A DNA stretch of 64,000 nucleotides from assembly GCF_016862795.1 (NCBI RefSeq), contig NZ_BONQ01000126.1:1-64000 (forward strand). The letters run 5' to 3'. The position numbers and the translations under genes were made by a program. Below are positions 7,727-16,095 of this stretch, one piece after another. Every line of letters begins with the position of its first letter. Position 1 is the first letter of the stretch. The notes under the pieces were generated by a model. That model did not search any database. It had not been told where the DNA came from and saw only the letters and a program-made list of their open reading frames with translations. The stretch is from Dactylosporangium siamense (GTDB lineage Bacteria; Actinomycetota; Actinomycetes; Mycobacteriales; Micromonosporaceae).

Positions 7727-9085
7727 TCATCGAGGTGCTTCGGCGGTGAGCACGGCGTGTCTGTGCTTATGCTGGTCGATGCGGTCGCGGAGGATGTCCA
7801 GCTGGTCGTGGCCGAGGCCGTCGGTGGTTTCGGCGCGGGTGTGGTGCCAGCGGTAGGCGGCGAGGTCGAGCTGGGCGGCGTGCAGGCGGCGGAGGTTGCG
7901 GTAGGCGGGGATGCCGTGCAGGCGCAGGGCGGCGATGTGCAGTGCCTGGCGTTGCCGGGGGTCGAGCAGGATGGGGACCTCCGGTGGGGTGATCGCGGTC
8001 GCGGCGCTGGTTTCGGACCAGAGTTCGGTGGTGAGGCCGGCGGCCTGGGTGCGCAGTCCGTGGCGGGTGAGCAGGACCCGCATGACGATCAGGGGTCCCT
8101 GCAGCAGCAGGATCGACGCGGGGAGCACGACGAGGAGTTGGACCAGGTCGCTGACGGCGGGGAGCAGGTCGTTCTGGGTGAAGTTGAACGCGTCGTAGCA
8201 GGCGTGGCCGCCGACGGCGGCGAGGGCGCCGCAGATGATGGCGGTGCGACGGATACGACGGTCGCGGGTCTGGACGGCCGCGCCGATGGCGGCGCCGAGG
8301 ATCGCGGAGAAGGCCGTGTGCGCGGCGAGGAGACCGACGATCTGGCGGCCGAAGTACTGCGCGGCGGCGCCTTCGTCGCCGTTGCTCATGTAGAGGATGG
8401 TTTCGGTGAAGTTGAACCCGAGGCCGCAGGCGGCGCCGAGGACCGCGCCGGAGACGGCGCCGTCGATGTGGCGGCGGGCGAGCAGGCAGGCGATGGCGAC
8501 GCCGGCGCCCTTGACGAGCTCCTCGACGATGCCGGCGTTGATGCCGCGCAGCGGACGGACGGCAAGAGTGGCCTCGATATGGTTGTCGTCGCTGAAGGTG
8601 TCGTACCAGGCCAGGGACCAGCGGGCGAAGAGCTCGTTGATGTCGCCGCACATGCTGACGGCGATGATGGCACCGAACGCGAACACGGCGAGGTACAGCC
8701 ACACCGGCACCCGCCGGTACCGCTGGATCGTGTACATGGCCCAGAGGCCGAACCCGGTGGTCGGCACGCACACCGCGAACAGCAGCGGATGCCGGGCGAA
8801 CGTGATCAGCGGACCGACGACGAACGGGCCGAGCAGGGCGACCGTCCCGGCGACGGTCAGGCGCCGGGACAGCGGGGCGCCGGGGCGCTGCTCGCGGTGC
8901 AGGCGGCGGGCCAGGAGGCAGCCGAGCCACGCCACGCACACGGTCGGGATAACCACCCGCTGGACGGCCGGGAGCTGGCCGAGGCCCGACGCGGCACCCT
9001 CGTCGAAGAGGTACAGCGCGGCGTTGAGTAGGTAGCCGCCGACCATCACGATGGCGATGCGGAACACCCGCTCCCACGCCCTCAC
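7727..9085 (-). CDS. PrsW-family intramembrane protease
   Basis: A 452-residue polytopic membrane protein. It carries the PrsW motifs in order: GIVEELVKG (the paired glutamates), GLGFNFTETILYM, AHTAFSAILGAAIG and GGHACYDAFNF. About eight to nine hydrophobic segments precede a cytoplasmic C-terminal tail of roughly 120 residues (LWSETSAATAITPPEVPILL onward) ending in a charged helix. PrsW proteases cut anti-sigma factors or other membrane substrates inside the bilayer. The start is a GTG at 9085 that overlaps the TGA of the upstream membrane gene (GTGA), indicating translational coupling. Its substrate is unknown and no sigma/anti-sigma pair is adjacent. Confidence 0.85.
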   Translation of the reverse strand: MRAWERVFRIAIVMVGGYLLNAALYLFDEGAASGLGQLPAVQRVVIPTVCVAWLGCLLARRLHREQRPGAPLSRRLTVAGTVALLGPFVVGPLITFARHPLLFAVCVPTTGFGLWAMYTIQRYRRVPVWLYLAVFAFGAIIAVSMCGDINELFARWSLAWYDTFSDDNHIEATLAVRPLRGINAGIVEELVKGAGVAIACLLARRHIDGAVSGAVLGAACGLGFNFTETILYMSNGDEGAAAQYFGRQIVGLLAAHTAFSAILGAAIGAAVQTRDRRIRRTAIICGALAAVGGHACYDAFNFTQNDLLPAVSDLVQLLVVLPASILLLQGPLIVMRVLLTRHGLRTQAAGLTTELWSETSAATAITPPEVPILLDPRQRQALHIAALRLHGIPAYRNLRRLHAAQLDLAAYRWHHTRAETTDGLGHDQLDILRDRIDQHKHRHAVLTAEAPR

Positions 9086-10020
9086 CGCGGGCTCCTGGGC
9101 GGTGCGGTGGGCAGGCCGGGGATGGCCGGCGGTGGATGCTCGACGCCGAACGTCAGCACGAGCGCGCCGCTGCACAGCGCGGCCCCGAGGGCGCCGCAGA
9201 GCAGCAGCACCCGGAACTGCGGGCGGGTCTCGTAGCCGGGCGGGTCCCGGGTCGGGGTCAGGCCGATCGTGATGCTCCGCGCGAAGTCCCGGACCGCGCG
9301 CCACGCGGCGCCGGGGGCGCGGAGGACGAGGATGCGTTTGGTGCGCCTGAGTTTCGGTAGCAGGGCGGCGCCGATGGTGGCGACGAGCGCGCAGACCGCG
9401 GCGGCGGCACAGAGCATCGCGACGGTGCGAGGTGTACCGGTGGCGTGGATCGCGCTCGTGGCGGGGAACGCCTCGGCCATCTGACGTGCAAGAGCGAAGT
9501 AGAAGACGGCGACGGCCGCGTAGAGCAGGACCAGCATCGCGGAGTACACGGTGTGCAGCCGGAACAGCAGGCACAGCACCGCCACCACGAGATACCCGCT
9601 CAACGCGGCCGAGACGGTCGAGGTGTAATGCAGCACGGCGGCGTCGCGAGCGCTGAGGCCCGACCCGCCGCTGGGCGCCGACCCCAACGCCAGCCCCACG
9701 GCGACGAGCGCGGCCAGGGGCGCGAACAGCCGGGTCGACGGCCCGCGCAGCCCCACCGTGATCGCGGTGACGGCGACCACGGCGTCCAGGCTCGGCGCGG
9801 TGACCATGAAAAACCGGACGAGGTCACCGGCGCCGGGAGGCAGCGCGTCGGTGTAGGAGCTCAACCCGGACGGCTCCGCCCAGGTCACGTCCGGGCCGGC
9901 GAGCCAGTCCGTGGCCGACACCGTCGCCACGAAATAGCCGCACACGAGCGCGCCGATCATGCCCGCCCACCGCATCGCCTGCGCGATCAAAGCCACCCCC
10001 GTGCCGCCGCCGCCGACCAC
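9082..10020 (-). CDS. Polytopic membrane protein coupled to the PrsW protease
   Basis: The 312-residue product has about eight hydrophobic spans (for example GMIGALVCGYFVATVS, LVVAVLCLLFRLHTVYSAM, VAMLCAAAAVCALVATIGAA, VLLLCGALGAALCSGALVL) and no catalytic motif I recognise. It is directly upstream of the PrsW gene with a 4-nt overlap, so the two probably act as one membrane complex, for example as a substrate or partner of the protease. A broken paralogue at 11958-12687 begins with similar residues, which supports an alternative start at the ATG at 9975. The GTG at 10020 is the outer limit and lacks a clear ribosome site. Confidence 0.6.
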   Translation of the reverse strand: MVGGGGTGVALIAQAMRWAGMIGALVCGYFVATVSATDWLAGPDVTWAEPSGLSSYTDALPPGAGDLVRFFMVTAPSLDAVVAVTAITVGLRGPSTRLFAPLAALVAVGLALGSAPSGGSGLSARDAAVLHYTSTVSAALSGYLVVAVLCLLFRLHTVYSAMLVLLYAAVAVFYFALARQMAEAFPATSAIHATGTPRTVAMLCAAAAVCALVATIGAALLPKLRRTKRILVLRAPGAAWRAVRDFARSITIGLTPTRDPPGYETRPQFRVLLLCGALGAALCSGALVLTFGVEHPPPAIPGLPTAPPRSPR

Positions 10021-10195
10021 AATCTACCGACTTCAATCACTTCCATTGAACCCATGCAGCTCGCACGCCAGAACCCAGCAGACCTGCACCGCACGTGGAC
10101 GTGAGAACGACGTCAACTCCGTTGGACAGCGAGAATCGCGACCACAATCGGGCGGCCGGTCGCGCACGATCGGCTGGTGGCGGCGTCGGACCGCG

Positions 10196-10945
10196 TCAGC
10201 AGTGGATGTAGACGCGGACCAAGTGGACATCGGGTGGCAGATTCTGAAGATATTCGTCGGCAGCGATGTAGTACCGATCGTGGGCGGCCATATCGAACAT
10301 GCCGGTGCTGAAATCGGCGTAATCGGTCCAGGTGCCGTCGAGGGTCAGCAGTTCGGGTGTCGGGATCTCGCGCGCTGTAAGGCGGCGAATGTACCAGTTG
10401 CGGTCGTAGCCATAACGGTAGACAGGGTCGGTGGCTTCGTTGAAGAAGATGCGCTCGGCATCCAGGCCTCGTGCGGTGATGAAGGCCTGAATGAGGGGCT
10501 GGTCGCGATGATCCCGTCGGGCGTCGTCGAGGGAGTAAGCCGGGTCGGTGTCGTAGCGGCTCAGGAACTCCTCGATGGGCCGGGCTGGTGGGTGATGCCG
10601 GGCGATGTCGTCCCACTCCGCCCAGCTCATCTCAAGTTTTCGTCGGGCCGCCGCCCGGTCGGTGTCGAAGTCGAGCAGGCCGCGTGGGGCGCCGTCGCAG
10701 CGGCCGGGCAGCCAGCCGCCGGGCGGCTGAGAGATCCGCAGCACCCGAGGATCGTTCTCCCAGCCTTGCCGGATGAGCAGGCCGCCTGACGGTCTGGCGG
10801 TGCCGTTGATCTGCCAGTGGTCCCAGCGGCCTTCGGCGCCGGCGGCGCCGTTCATGTCGAACGGTTCCAGCGCCGCAGCAACGACGTCAACCACGGCCCG
10901 TCCCGGCGGTTCAGTGACGCACACCGTCACTGTTGCGTGAGCCAT
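10196..10945 (-). CDS. Hypothetical protein, second gene of a two-gene operon
   Basis: A soluble 249-residue protein of unknown function. It starts MAHATVTVCVTEPPG with a ferredoxin-like N-terminal strand/helix. Then come GRWDHWQINGTARPSGGLL, a central helical region and an acidic, tyrosine-rich C-terminus (AAHDRYYIAADEYLQNLPPD). The ATG at 10945 has AAAGGTGG upstream and lies only 20 nt after the stop of the secreted/anchored 331-aa gene, so the two are probably co-transcribed. If that upstream protein is a toxin this one could be its partner, but nothing in the sequence proves it. Confidence 0.6.
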   Translation of the reverse strand: MAHATVTVCVTEPPGRAVVDVVAAALEPFDMNGAAGAEGRWDHWQINGTARPSGGLLIRQGWENDPRVLRISQPPGGWLPGRCDGAPRGLLDFDTDRAAARRKLEMSWAEWDDIARHHPPARPIEEFLSRYDTDPAYSLDDARRDHRDQPLIQAFITARGLDAERIFFNEATDPVYRYGYDRNWYIRRLTAREIPTPELLTLDGTWTDYADFSTGMFDMAAHDRYYIAADEYLQNLPPDVHLVRVYIHC

Positions 10946-10965
10946 TCGTCCACCTTTCCGGGCGT

Positions 10966-11961
10966 TCAGGGCCTAGGGTGCTGGTGCGCGGCGAGTGCAC
11001 GCGCGTGGGCGGGGCTGAGGAACTCGCCGGTGTCGAAGTTCGTGGCTACGTTGATCACCCGGACGTTGCGGTTGCCACGGAACCGGTTCGCCACCGTAGC
11101 GGCCTCGTGATCGGTCCGGGCGTAGTAGACCACGAATTGCGTCTGCATCTTGCCACGAGGCTTAGGGCCCATCTTGTTGATGATCGTGTTCGCGATCTCG
11201 TCGAAGTTGAGCTGTCTGGATTTGGGATCCGACTCGCTCGCCTCGACGGAGTCCACGCATGCCAGCCGGCCAGCAACGAAGGTCACTTTGATGAAGTCGC
11301 TGGTGGTGCCGTGGACCTGGGGTCCGTCAACCGTGCGGACCCAGCCTTTGCCTGTCAGAGCGGCGCCGTCGTTCTGGAGGAAGTAATAAGACCCGTTCCT
11401 GGTCCGCGGGTCGAATGCCTCGCCGCGGGCGGCGAGCCCGGCGTTGAGGAACGTCCACGTCGCGAGCTCCATGGCGTTCGCGTTCGGGTTGCCAAGGACG
11501 TGCGGGATGGAGTTCTGGTCGACGATGACGCTGTTGCCGACGCCGGTGACCGTCAGTGGGTTCCAGGTGTCGTCGTCGGCGCGGCCCGCAATGCTGCGGC
11601 CGTCGCCGATGGACAGCATCCGCCAACCCAGCTCCGACGGGTCGACCGCATGTCCCGGCAGATCGCGGGCGCCGCCACGCCCGGCCGAGCCACCGGAGGG
11701 CAGGTGGGTCGCGAGACCAACGGACAGGTCGGTGATCGCCTTGGCTGCGGCGACGAACCGGTACACGACGACACCGGCGGCGACGGCGGCTGCCACCGCG
11801 CCCACAATTGCGGCGGCGACCACGGCGGCCGTCTCGCAGCCGCCGCTGTCACCGCCCGCCTCATAGCTGACCCCGCCGCAGCGCGCCCCCGTCTGCAACG
11901 GCAGGAGCAGCAGGAGCCAACCGACGGTTATGGCAGTACGGAACGCGACGCGCCAGGTCAT
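10966..11961 (-). CDS. Membrane-anchored protein with possible polymorphic-toxin C-terminus
   Basis: The 331-residue protein has an N-terminal hydrophobic leader (FRTAITVGWLLLLLPL) and a second membrane span rich in alanine and valine (AAVVAAAIVGAVAAAVAAGV). A long extracellular or cytoplasmic part follows. Its C-terminal 110 residues (DFIKVTFVAGRLACVDSVEA, NFDEIANTIINKMGPK, GKMQTQFVVYYAR, NVRVINVATNF) resemble the compact alpha/beta domains at the ends of contact-dependent or secreted toxins. I cannot assign a named family. The ATG overlaps the stop of a decayed PrsW-like gene upstream (ATGA), showing that it was once coupled to it. The small downstream gene at 10196 could be its partner. 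Confidence 0.55.
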   Translation of the reverse strand: MTWRVAFRTAITVGWLLLLLPLQTGARCGGVSYEAGGDSGGCETAAVVAAAIVGAVAAAVAAGVVVYRFVAAAKAITDLSVGLATHLPSGGSAGRGGARDLPGHAVDPSELGWRMLSIGDGRSIAGRADDDTWNPLTVTGVGNSVIVDQNSIPHVLGNPNANAMELATWTFLNAGLAARGEAFDPRTRNGSYYFLQNDGAALTGKGWVRTVDGPQVHGTTSDFIKVTFVAGRLACVDSVEASESDPKSRQLNFDEIANTIINKMGPKPRGKMQTQFVVYYARTDHEAATVANRFRGNRNVRVINVATNFDTGEFLSPAHARALAAHQHPRP

Positions 11962-12687
11962 TGCCGAGCTCCGTTGATCAGGACGGCGTAGTGGTCCTTG
12001 TAGCGCCGCATCCGTTCGCGGAGGACGGCGAGGTTGGGCGGTTCGCCGCGGGCGTCGTGCCGGCGGGACGCGACGAGGTCGAGCTGGCGGAGGCCGCCAT
12101 CCGCAGCGCCCACCGTTCGCAGGGATCGAACGGGACGGGCACCTCCGGCGGGGTGATCGCGGTGGGCGGGTCGGTGCATTAGGCCTGCATCCTGGCGTAA
12201 CCGGCGATACCCGCGTAGAGGAGCATCAGCATCGCCCAGTACACGACATCCAGCCGGCACAGCAGCGCGATCGAGGCCGGCGCGAGCTATCCGAACGCCA
12301 CCGCCGCCACGCACGTCGTCTCCTGTATGACGGCCACGTCGCGGGCGTCGTTGACGCTCATCCGGTCGATGTTGTCGCTCGCCGCGCCGCCCAGCGCGGC
12401 GGCACCGTCCATTGGCTATAGCCACGCCACCACCGCACCGACGGGCTGCGCAATCCCACCGTCACCGCCGTGATCGCCACGACCGCCGGCCACGGCAGCG
12501 CGGCGAACATGAAGGATCGGACGAACTCCCCCGCTACCAGCCGACAGCTCACCCGTGTAGAGGGACAACTTTCCTGGACGGCCCACGTCGCCGACTCCTC
12601 GACGAGCCGATCCGTGCCGGCCTGCCTTACCAGGACAAACCCGCACACCGCCACAGCGACCCAATCGACCCTCCGCAACCATGACAC
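11958..12687 (-). pseudogene. Fused remnant of a second membrane-protein/PrsW gene pair
   Basis: The first part (12687-12358 frame) matches the start of the membrane protein at 9082-10020: VVAITAVTVGLRSPSVR against VVAVTAITVGLRGPSTR. A later frame gives VVYWAMLMLLYAG, matching TVYSAMLVLLYAA. Near 12180 the similarity jumps to the tail of the PrsW protein, AITPPEVPVPFDP against AITPPEVPILLDP, and ends MRRYKDHYAVLINGARQ against RIDQHKHRHAVLTAEAPR. Everything between, including all protease motifs, is deleted. The reading is also broken by frameshifts. Its stop overlaps the start of the 331-aa gene. Confidence 0.75.
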
Positions 12688-12919
12688 TCCCGGGCGTCAA
12701 CGTCTGCCGGCTAACCTACCGACATTCGTCGATGCGCGGCGCCCCGGATGGGGCCGATCGGGTCACAAGAAAGGCGGTACAGCAGACGATCCGTTCCGCA
12801 TACCCGACATGACGGCGTTCCGCTGCGATCCCTTGCATCGGGTCGTTGACGCTCGATGAGCAGCGGCCGCAATCGATCGCGACGCCGAGACCACGCGCAC
12901 CTCACCGCTGTGAAGTGAC
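12688..12919. other. Intergenic stretch, nothing recognised
   Basis: Between the PrsW-pair remnant and the next gene fragment I see no supported gene or site. All open frames here are short and lack the third-position G/C pattern of real genes. Confidence 0.5.
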
Positions 12920-13133
12920 ATGGCAGAGTCGAATCCGGCCGGTTGGCCGCGTCCGGTCCTCGACGGGATGCCGGTGCCGTGGATCACCGTTGTCGCCGGC
13001 GGCCCCCGCGTTACTTTCGGCACCCGCACGGGGATCGGCTGCGGGACTGCCAGACCAGATGGTGGTGCCAGGTCTGCGGCGACCCTCTCCCCGAACGCGC
13101 CAGTTTGGGTGATGGTTGCGAAGAACGGACACG
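12920..13133 (+). pseudogene. N-terminal fragment of an actinobacterial zinc-knuckle protein
   Basis: The fragment begins MAESNPAGWPRPVLDGMPVP, continues in another frame with HGDRLRDCQTRWWCQVCGDP (a CxxC knuckle), and in the first frame ends VWVMVAKNGHGA where an insertion sequence end begins. This composition, with a short proline-rich lead and a CQVCG motif, is typical of small actinobacterial proteins of unknown function. At least one frameshift and the IS junction inactivate it. Confidence 0.45.
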
Positions 13134-13570
13134 GAGCCATTCCGCGCAACGGCGTGCTGACGCTGGGTGATCTCCGGTTGCGTGGCGGGTGATACGCCGG
13201 AACCTGTTGTGGTGCAACGAAAAGACGCAGAACCCCGGTATGAAGGTGGTCCTCTCACAGATCAACTTCACTTGGGGCTCTGCGCCGACGATGAGTGTCA
13301 CATACACCGCGACCCTGCCGGTACGCGACGAGACGATGGACTTCCTGGCCGGTCTGCTGACAGCCGAACGCGCCCGGCGCGGCACCCGGCAGCGAACCAG
13401 ATCGCTGTCCTGCCATGAGCAGGCGGTCCTCGTCCTGCGCTGGTTCCATGACGGCACCCGGATGGGTCAACTGGCCGTGGACAACGCGATCAGCGTCTCG
13501 ACCGGATACGACTACCTGCACGAAGGTGTCGACGTCCTCGCCGCGCGCTCACCCGGCCTGCACGGCGCGC
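13134..13570 (+). mobile_element. Half copy of the 1017-bp IS5-type element, inverted relative to the full copy
   Basis: Starting at ggagccattccgcgcaac, this segment is essentially identical to the complement of 15658-16095, that is one end and the N-terminal half of the transposase gene. It breaks off abruptly at about 13570 inside the transposase gene, where carboxypeptidase sequence begins. Together with the full copy it forms a large inverted repeat around 1.5 kb of foreign fragments. Confidence 0.85.
13189..13569 (+). pseudogene. Transposase N-terminal fragment (IS5-type)
   Basis: It encodes the first 127 residues of the transposase found complete at 15115-16038, up to ARSPGLHGA, with no difference that I can find over that range. 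The catalytic DDE part is lost and the frame runs into antisense sequence of a carboxypeptidase fragment. Confidence 0.85.
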
Positions 13571-13965
13571 GCCGACGTGGCCGATGTCGACGTTGCCCAG
13601 GACCGGGATGTCGCGGTTGCCGAGGGCGTCGAGGACGATGTCGGCCAAGGTCGGGGACGCGTCGAGGCCGGCAATGTCGCGTGGGACGCCCACGACCATG
13701 CCGGAGATGCGGTCGAGGATGCCGGCGTGGCGTAGCACCTGGAGGTAGGTCCACACGTAGGACGCCCCGCCGCCCAACTCTTCCCAGAACAGCACGGCGC
13801 CGTCGTACCGGTCGAGCGGCACAGCGACCGGCGTCGCCTGCACCAGGGCGAGGCGGTTGATCACGCCGCCGATCAGATGGCCTTCGGCGCGGCCGGGGCG
13901 CCAGCATTCCCACGGCGACGCAGCGGGCAGCGCACCGAGCGCCGTGGCGTCGGTCAGCAGCCTCG
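13571..13965 (-). pseudogene. LD-carboxypeptidase (peptidase S66, MccF-like) fragment
   Basis: The minus-strand reading contains ECWRPGRAEGHLIGGVINRL (the conserved G-R-A-x-G-x-L-x-G-G region), then DGAVLFWEELGGGASYVWTY and LRHAGILDRISGMVVGVPRD, which is the C-terminal half of S66 peptidases. These enzymes trim peptidoglycan tetrapeptides or detoxify peptide-nucleotide antibiotics. The catalytic serine domain upstream is absent and the C-terminus is cut by the half IS copy at 13570. It is a remnant only. Confidence 0.7.
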
Positions 13966-13989
13966 AATACAGCGGTGCTGCCGCCGACG

Positions 13990-14446
13990 GAGCCGGCAGC
14001 CATCGACGCGGGAGGACAATGCGCTGCTCGCCGAGCTCGCGAGGGACGGCCGCGCTCCACTGGCCGGGCTGGCGGCGGCGACCGGCTGGTCGGAGACCAC
14101 GGTCCGGCGGCGCCTCGAGGACCTGTGCCGGGGCGGTGTGCTGTATTTCGATGTGGAGATCGAGCCGGCGCTGCTCGGCTACCACGCGGAGGCGATGATG
14201 TGGCTGACCGTGGCCCCGGCCGCACTGACCGCCACCACCCGGGCGCTCGCCGGCCATTCGCAGATCGCGTACGCCGCGGCGACCACCGGCCCGGCCAATG
14301 TCGCGGCCGCGGTGATCTGCCGTGACCTGGGCGACCTCTACGAGTACATCGCCACTGACATCGGTGCCCTGGACGGGGTGACGTCGGTCGAGACCGCGCC
14401 GGTCGTGCGCCGCGTCAAGGCCGGCGGGGCGCTCCTCGTGCCATGA
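13990..14446 (+). pseudogene. Lrp/AsnC-family regulator, 5'-truncated
   Basis: From about 14010 the frame reads REDNALLAELARDGRAPLAG, LAAATGWSETTVRRRLEDL (AsnC-type winged helix-turn-helix) and GVLYFDVEIEPALLGY. A RAM-like domain follows (AVICRDLGDLYEYIATDIGA, VETAPVVRRVKAGGALLVP). Many actinobacterial members are double-length proteins of about 330 residues with two such modules; only the last module survives. The frame is open further upstream (to 13877), but that part is antisense to the carboxypeptidase fragment and is not AsnC-like. It could still make a short protein if an internal start is used. Confidence 0.6.
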
Positions 14447-14492
14447 TCGCCTCGGGGCAGCGTGGTTCGACGAAGATCAGTATGGTGTCGCC

Positions 14493-15074
14493 GTGCGCCG
14501 TCTTCGTCTCATTCTGCCCCTCGTCGTTGCTCTCGCCGGCGATGCTGCCTGCACCGGATCATCAGATCCGGTCGCGGCCCCGTCCTCGACCTCCGCTTCC
14601 CCCCCTTCCACCTCACCGTCAGCCTCGCCGTCCGCGGTTGCCAGCAGCCCGAGCGGGCCGCTCGTGCTGCAATTCACGGCGAAAACCCTGGCCGGCGCCG
14701 ACTTCGCCGGTGCCGGCCTCGCCGGAAAGGCCGCCCTGCTGTGGTTCTGGTCGCCGTCCAGCATGACCTGCGCCGAGCAGGCCGTGGGCGTCAGGAGGGT
14801 CGCGACCGGCTACGCGGGCAAGATCAACGTCATCGGCATCGCGGTCGACGGAGATGCCGCCGCGCAGCGCCAGTTCATCGACAAATGGGAGCTCGACAAG
14901 GTGACGCACCTGTCCGGCGCCGACGGCGCGGTGGCGAAGCGGTTCATGACCACGGGAGCGGGGATCTACGTCATGATCGACAGCGCCGGTGAGCTCAAGG
15001 ACGTCGGGACGTTGAACAACGACCGCCTGCTCTCGAGAATCGACCGGCTGGTCGGGCCCATCCCCGTGGGTTAA
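14493..15074 (+). CDS. Lipoprotein with TlpA/AhpC-type thioredoxin fold
   Basis: The 193-residue product starts at GTG 14493 with a lipoprotein-like leader (LRLILPLVVALAGDAACTGS). A Ser/Pro/Ala linker follows, then a redoxin domain (LVLQFTAKTLAGADFAG, GLAGKAALLWFWSPSSMTCA, INVIGIAVDGD, GIYVMIDSAGEL). In TlpA-like oxidoreductases the active site is W-x-P-x-C-x-x-C. Here it reads WSPSSMTC, so the first, nucleophilic cysteine is serine and only the second is kept. The lipobox also has aspartate at -3. It may be a decayed or non-redox member of the family. It lies between a truncated regulator and an insertion sequence. Confidence 0.65.
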   Translation: MRRLRLILPLVVALAGDAACTGSSDPVAAPSSTSASPPSTSPSASPSAVASSPSGPLVLQFTAKTLAGADFAGAGLAGKAALLWFWSPSSMTCAEQAVGVRRVATGYAGKINVIGIAVDGDAAAQRQFIDKWELDKVTHLSGADGAVAKRFMTTGAGIYVMIDSAGELKDVGTLNNDRLLSRIDRLVGPIPVG

Positions 15075-15078
15075 GACC

Positions 15079-16095
15079 GTGAGCCATTCCGCGCAAGGTG
15101 TTGATCACTGATGGTCATGTTGTTCGGGCGTGGTCGAAGTGCAGCAGGACGAGGGCGGCGGCGACGATCCTGCCGATCTGCCAGGGGCACAGGCTGACGT
15201 TGCGGAGTGCTTTGAACGTGCTTTTGAGCAGGGCGTTGCCGCGTTCGGCGATGGCGCGTACGGCGTTGTGGGCGTGGTTGAGCTGCTGCTGGTGCAGGGT
15301 GAGCCGGCCGTCTTTGGGTTTCTTGAACGCTACGGTGATGGTGCCGGCTTCGCCTTCGTAGCCGAGGTCGCCGAGGGTGCGCAGGTCGGCGGCGGTTGTG
15401 GTGAGGGCGGGCAGGATCTCGGCGTGGGCGCGCACGGCGGTGGTGTCGTGTTCCCGGCCGGGTCGCACATCGGAGGTCCAGATCGGCCAGCCGTCCGGGG
15501 CGGTGATGACCTGGATGTTGCCGCCGTGCTGGGCGTGTTTGCCGGACCACCACAGGTCCACGCCGGGGGTCGGGCCGGGGGTGCAGCACCGGTCCGTCTC
15601 GATCAGGGTGCCGTCGATCGCGACGTGGCTGTAGCCGGCGGCCTTGGCCGCCAGGAGCGCGCCGTGCAGGCCGGGTGAGCGCGCGGCGAGGACGTCGACA
15701 CCTTCGTGCAGGTAGTCGTATCCGGTCGAGACGCTGATCGCGTTGTCCACGGCCAGTTGACCCATCCGGGTGCCGTCATGGAACCAGCGCAGGACGAGGA
15801 CCGCCTGCTCATGGCAGGACAGCGATCTGGTTCGCTGCCGGGTGCCGCGCCGGGCGCGTTCGGCTGTCAGCAGACCGGCCAGGAAGTCCATCGTCTCGTC
15901 GCGTACCGGCAGGGTCGCGGTGTATGTGACACTCATCGTCGGCGCAGAGCCCCAAGTGAAGTTGATCTGTGAGAGGACCACCTTCATACCGGGGTTCTGC
16001 GTCTTTTCGTTGCACCACAACAGGTTCCGGCGTATCACCCGCCACGCAACCGGAGATCACCCAGCGTCAGCACGCCGTTGCGCGGAATGGCTCAC
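15079..16095 (-). mobile_element. Complete 1017-bp IS5-type insertion sequence
   Basis: The ends are perfect 18-bp inverted repeats, GTGAGCCATTCCGCGCAA on the left and TTGCGCGGAATGGCTCAC on the right, enclosing one transposase gene on the minus strand. I do not find a clear target duplication in the flanks, which fits later rearrangement with the inverted half copy at 13134-13570. Confidence 0.85.
15115..16038 (-). CDS. Transposase, IS5-type with DDE_Tnp_4 domain
   Basis: The 307-residue transposase has an N-terminal helical domain (ERARRGTRQRTRSLSCHEQA, LAVDNAISVSTGYDYLHEG). A DDE_Tnp_4-like catalytic core follows: SHVAIDGTLIETDRC (first D), LGDLGYEGEAG (second D) and VRAIAERGNALLK (E). ATG at 16038 is the outer start. 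An internal start at MSVTYTATLPVRDETM would remove 35 poorly conserved residues. Length and motifs suggest an intact enzyme. It moves the surrounding 1017-bp element. Confidence 0.85.
   Translation of the reverse strand: MIRRNLLWCNEKTQNPGMKVVLSQINFTWGSAPTMSVTYTATLPVRDETMDFLAGLLTAERARRGTRQRTRSLSCHEQAVLVLRWFHDGTRMGQLAVDNAISVSTGYDYLHEGVDVLAARSPGLHGALLAAKAAGYSHVAIDGTLIETDRCCTPGPTPGVDLWWSGKHAQHGGNIQVITAPDGWPIWTSDVRPGREHDTTAVRAHAEILPALTTTAADLRTLGDLGYEGEAGTITVAFKKPKDGRLTLHQQQLNHAHNAVRAIAERGNALLKSTFKALRNVSLCPWQIGRIVAAALVLLHFDHARTT

Noticed and set aside
9090-9574. Extension of the PrsW frame upstream to 9574
   Set aside because: The extra 160 residues are an out-of-frame shadow of the upstream membrane-protein gene. 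GTG 9085 overlaps that gene's stop and starts the first membrane span.
13866-14010. N-terminal extension of the AsnC-like frame
   Set aside because: The residues before REDNALLAEL are arginine-rich and lie opposite the carboxypeptidase fragment. They do not match the AsnC family.
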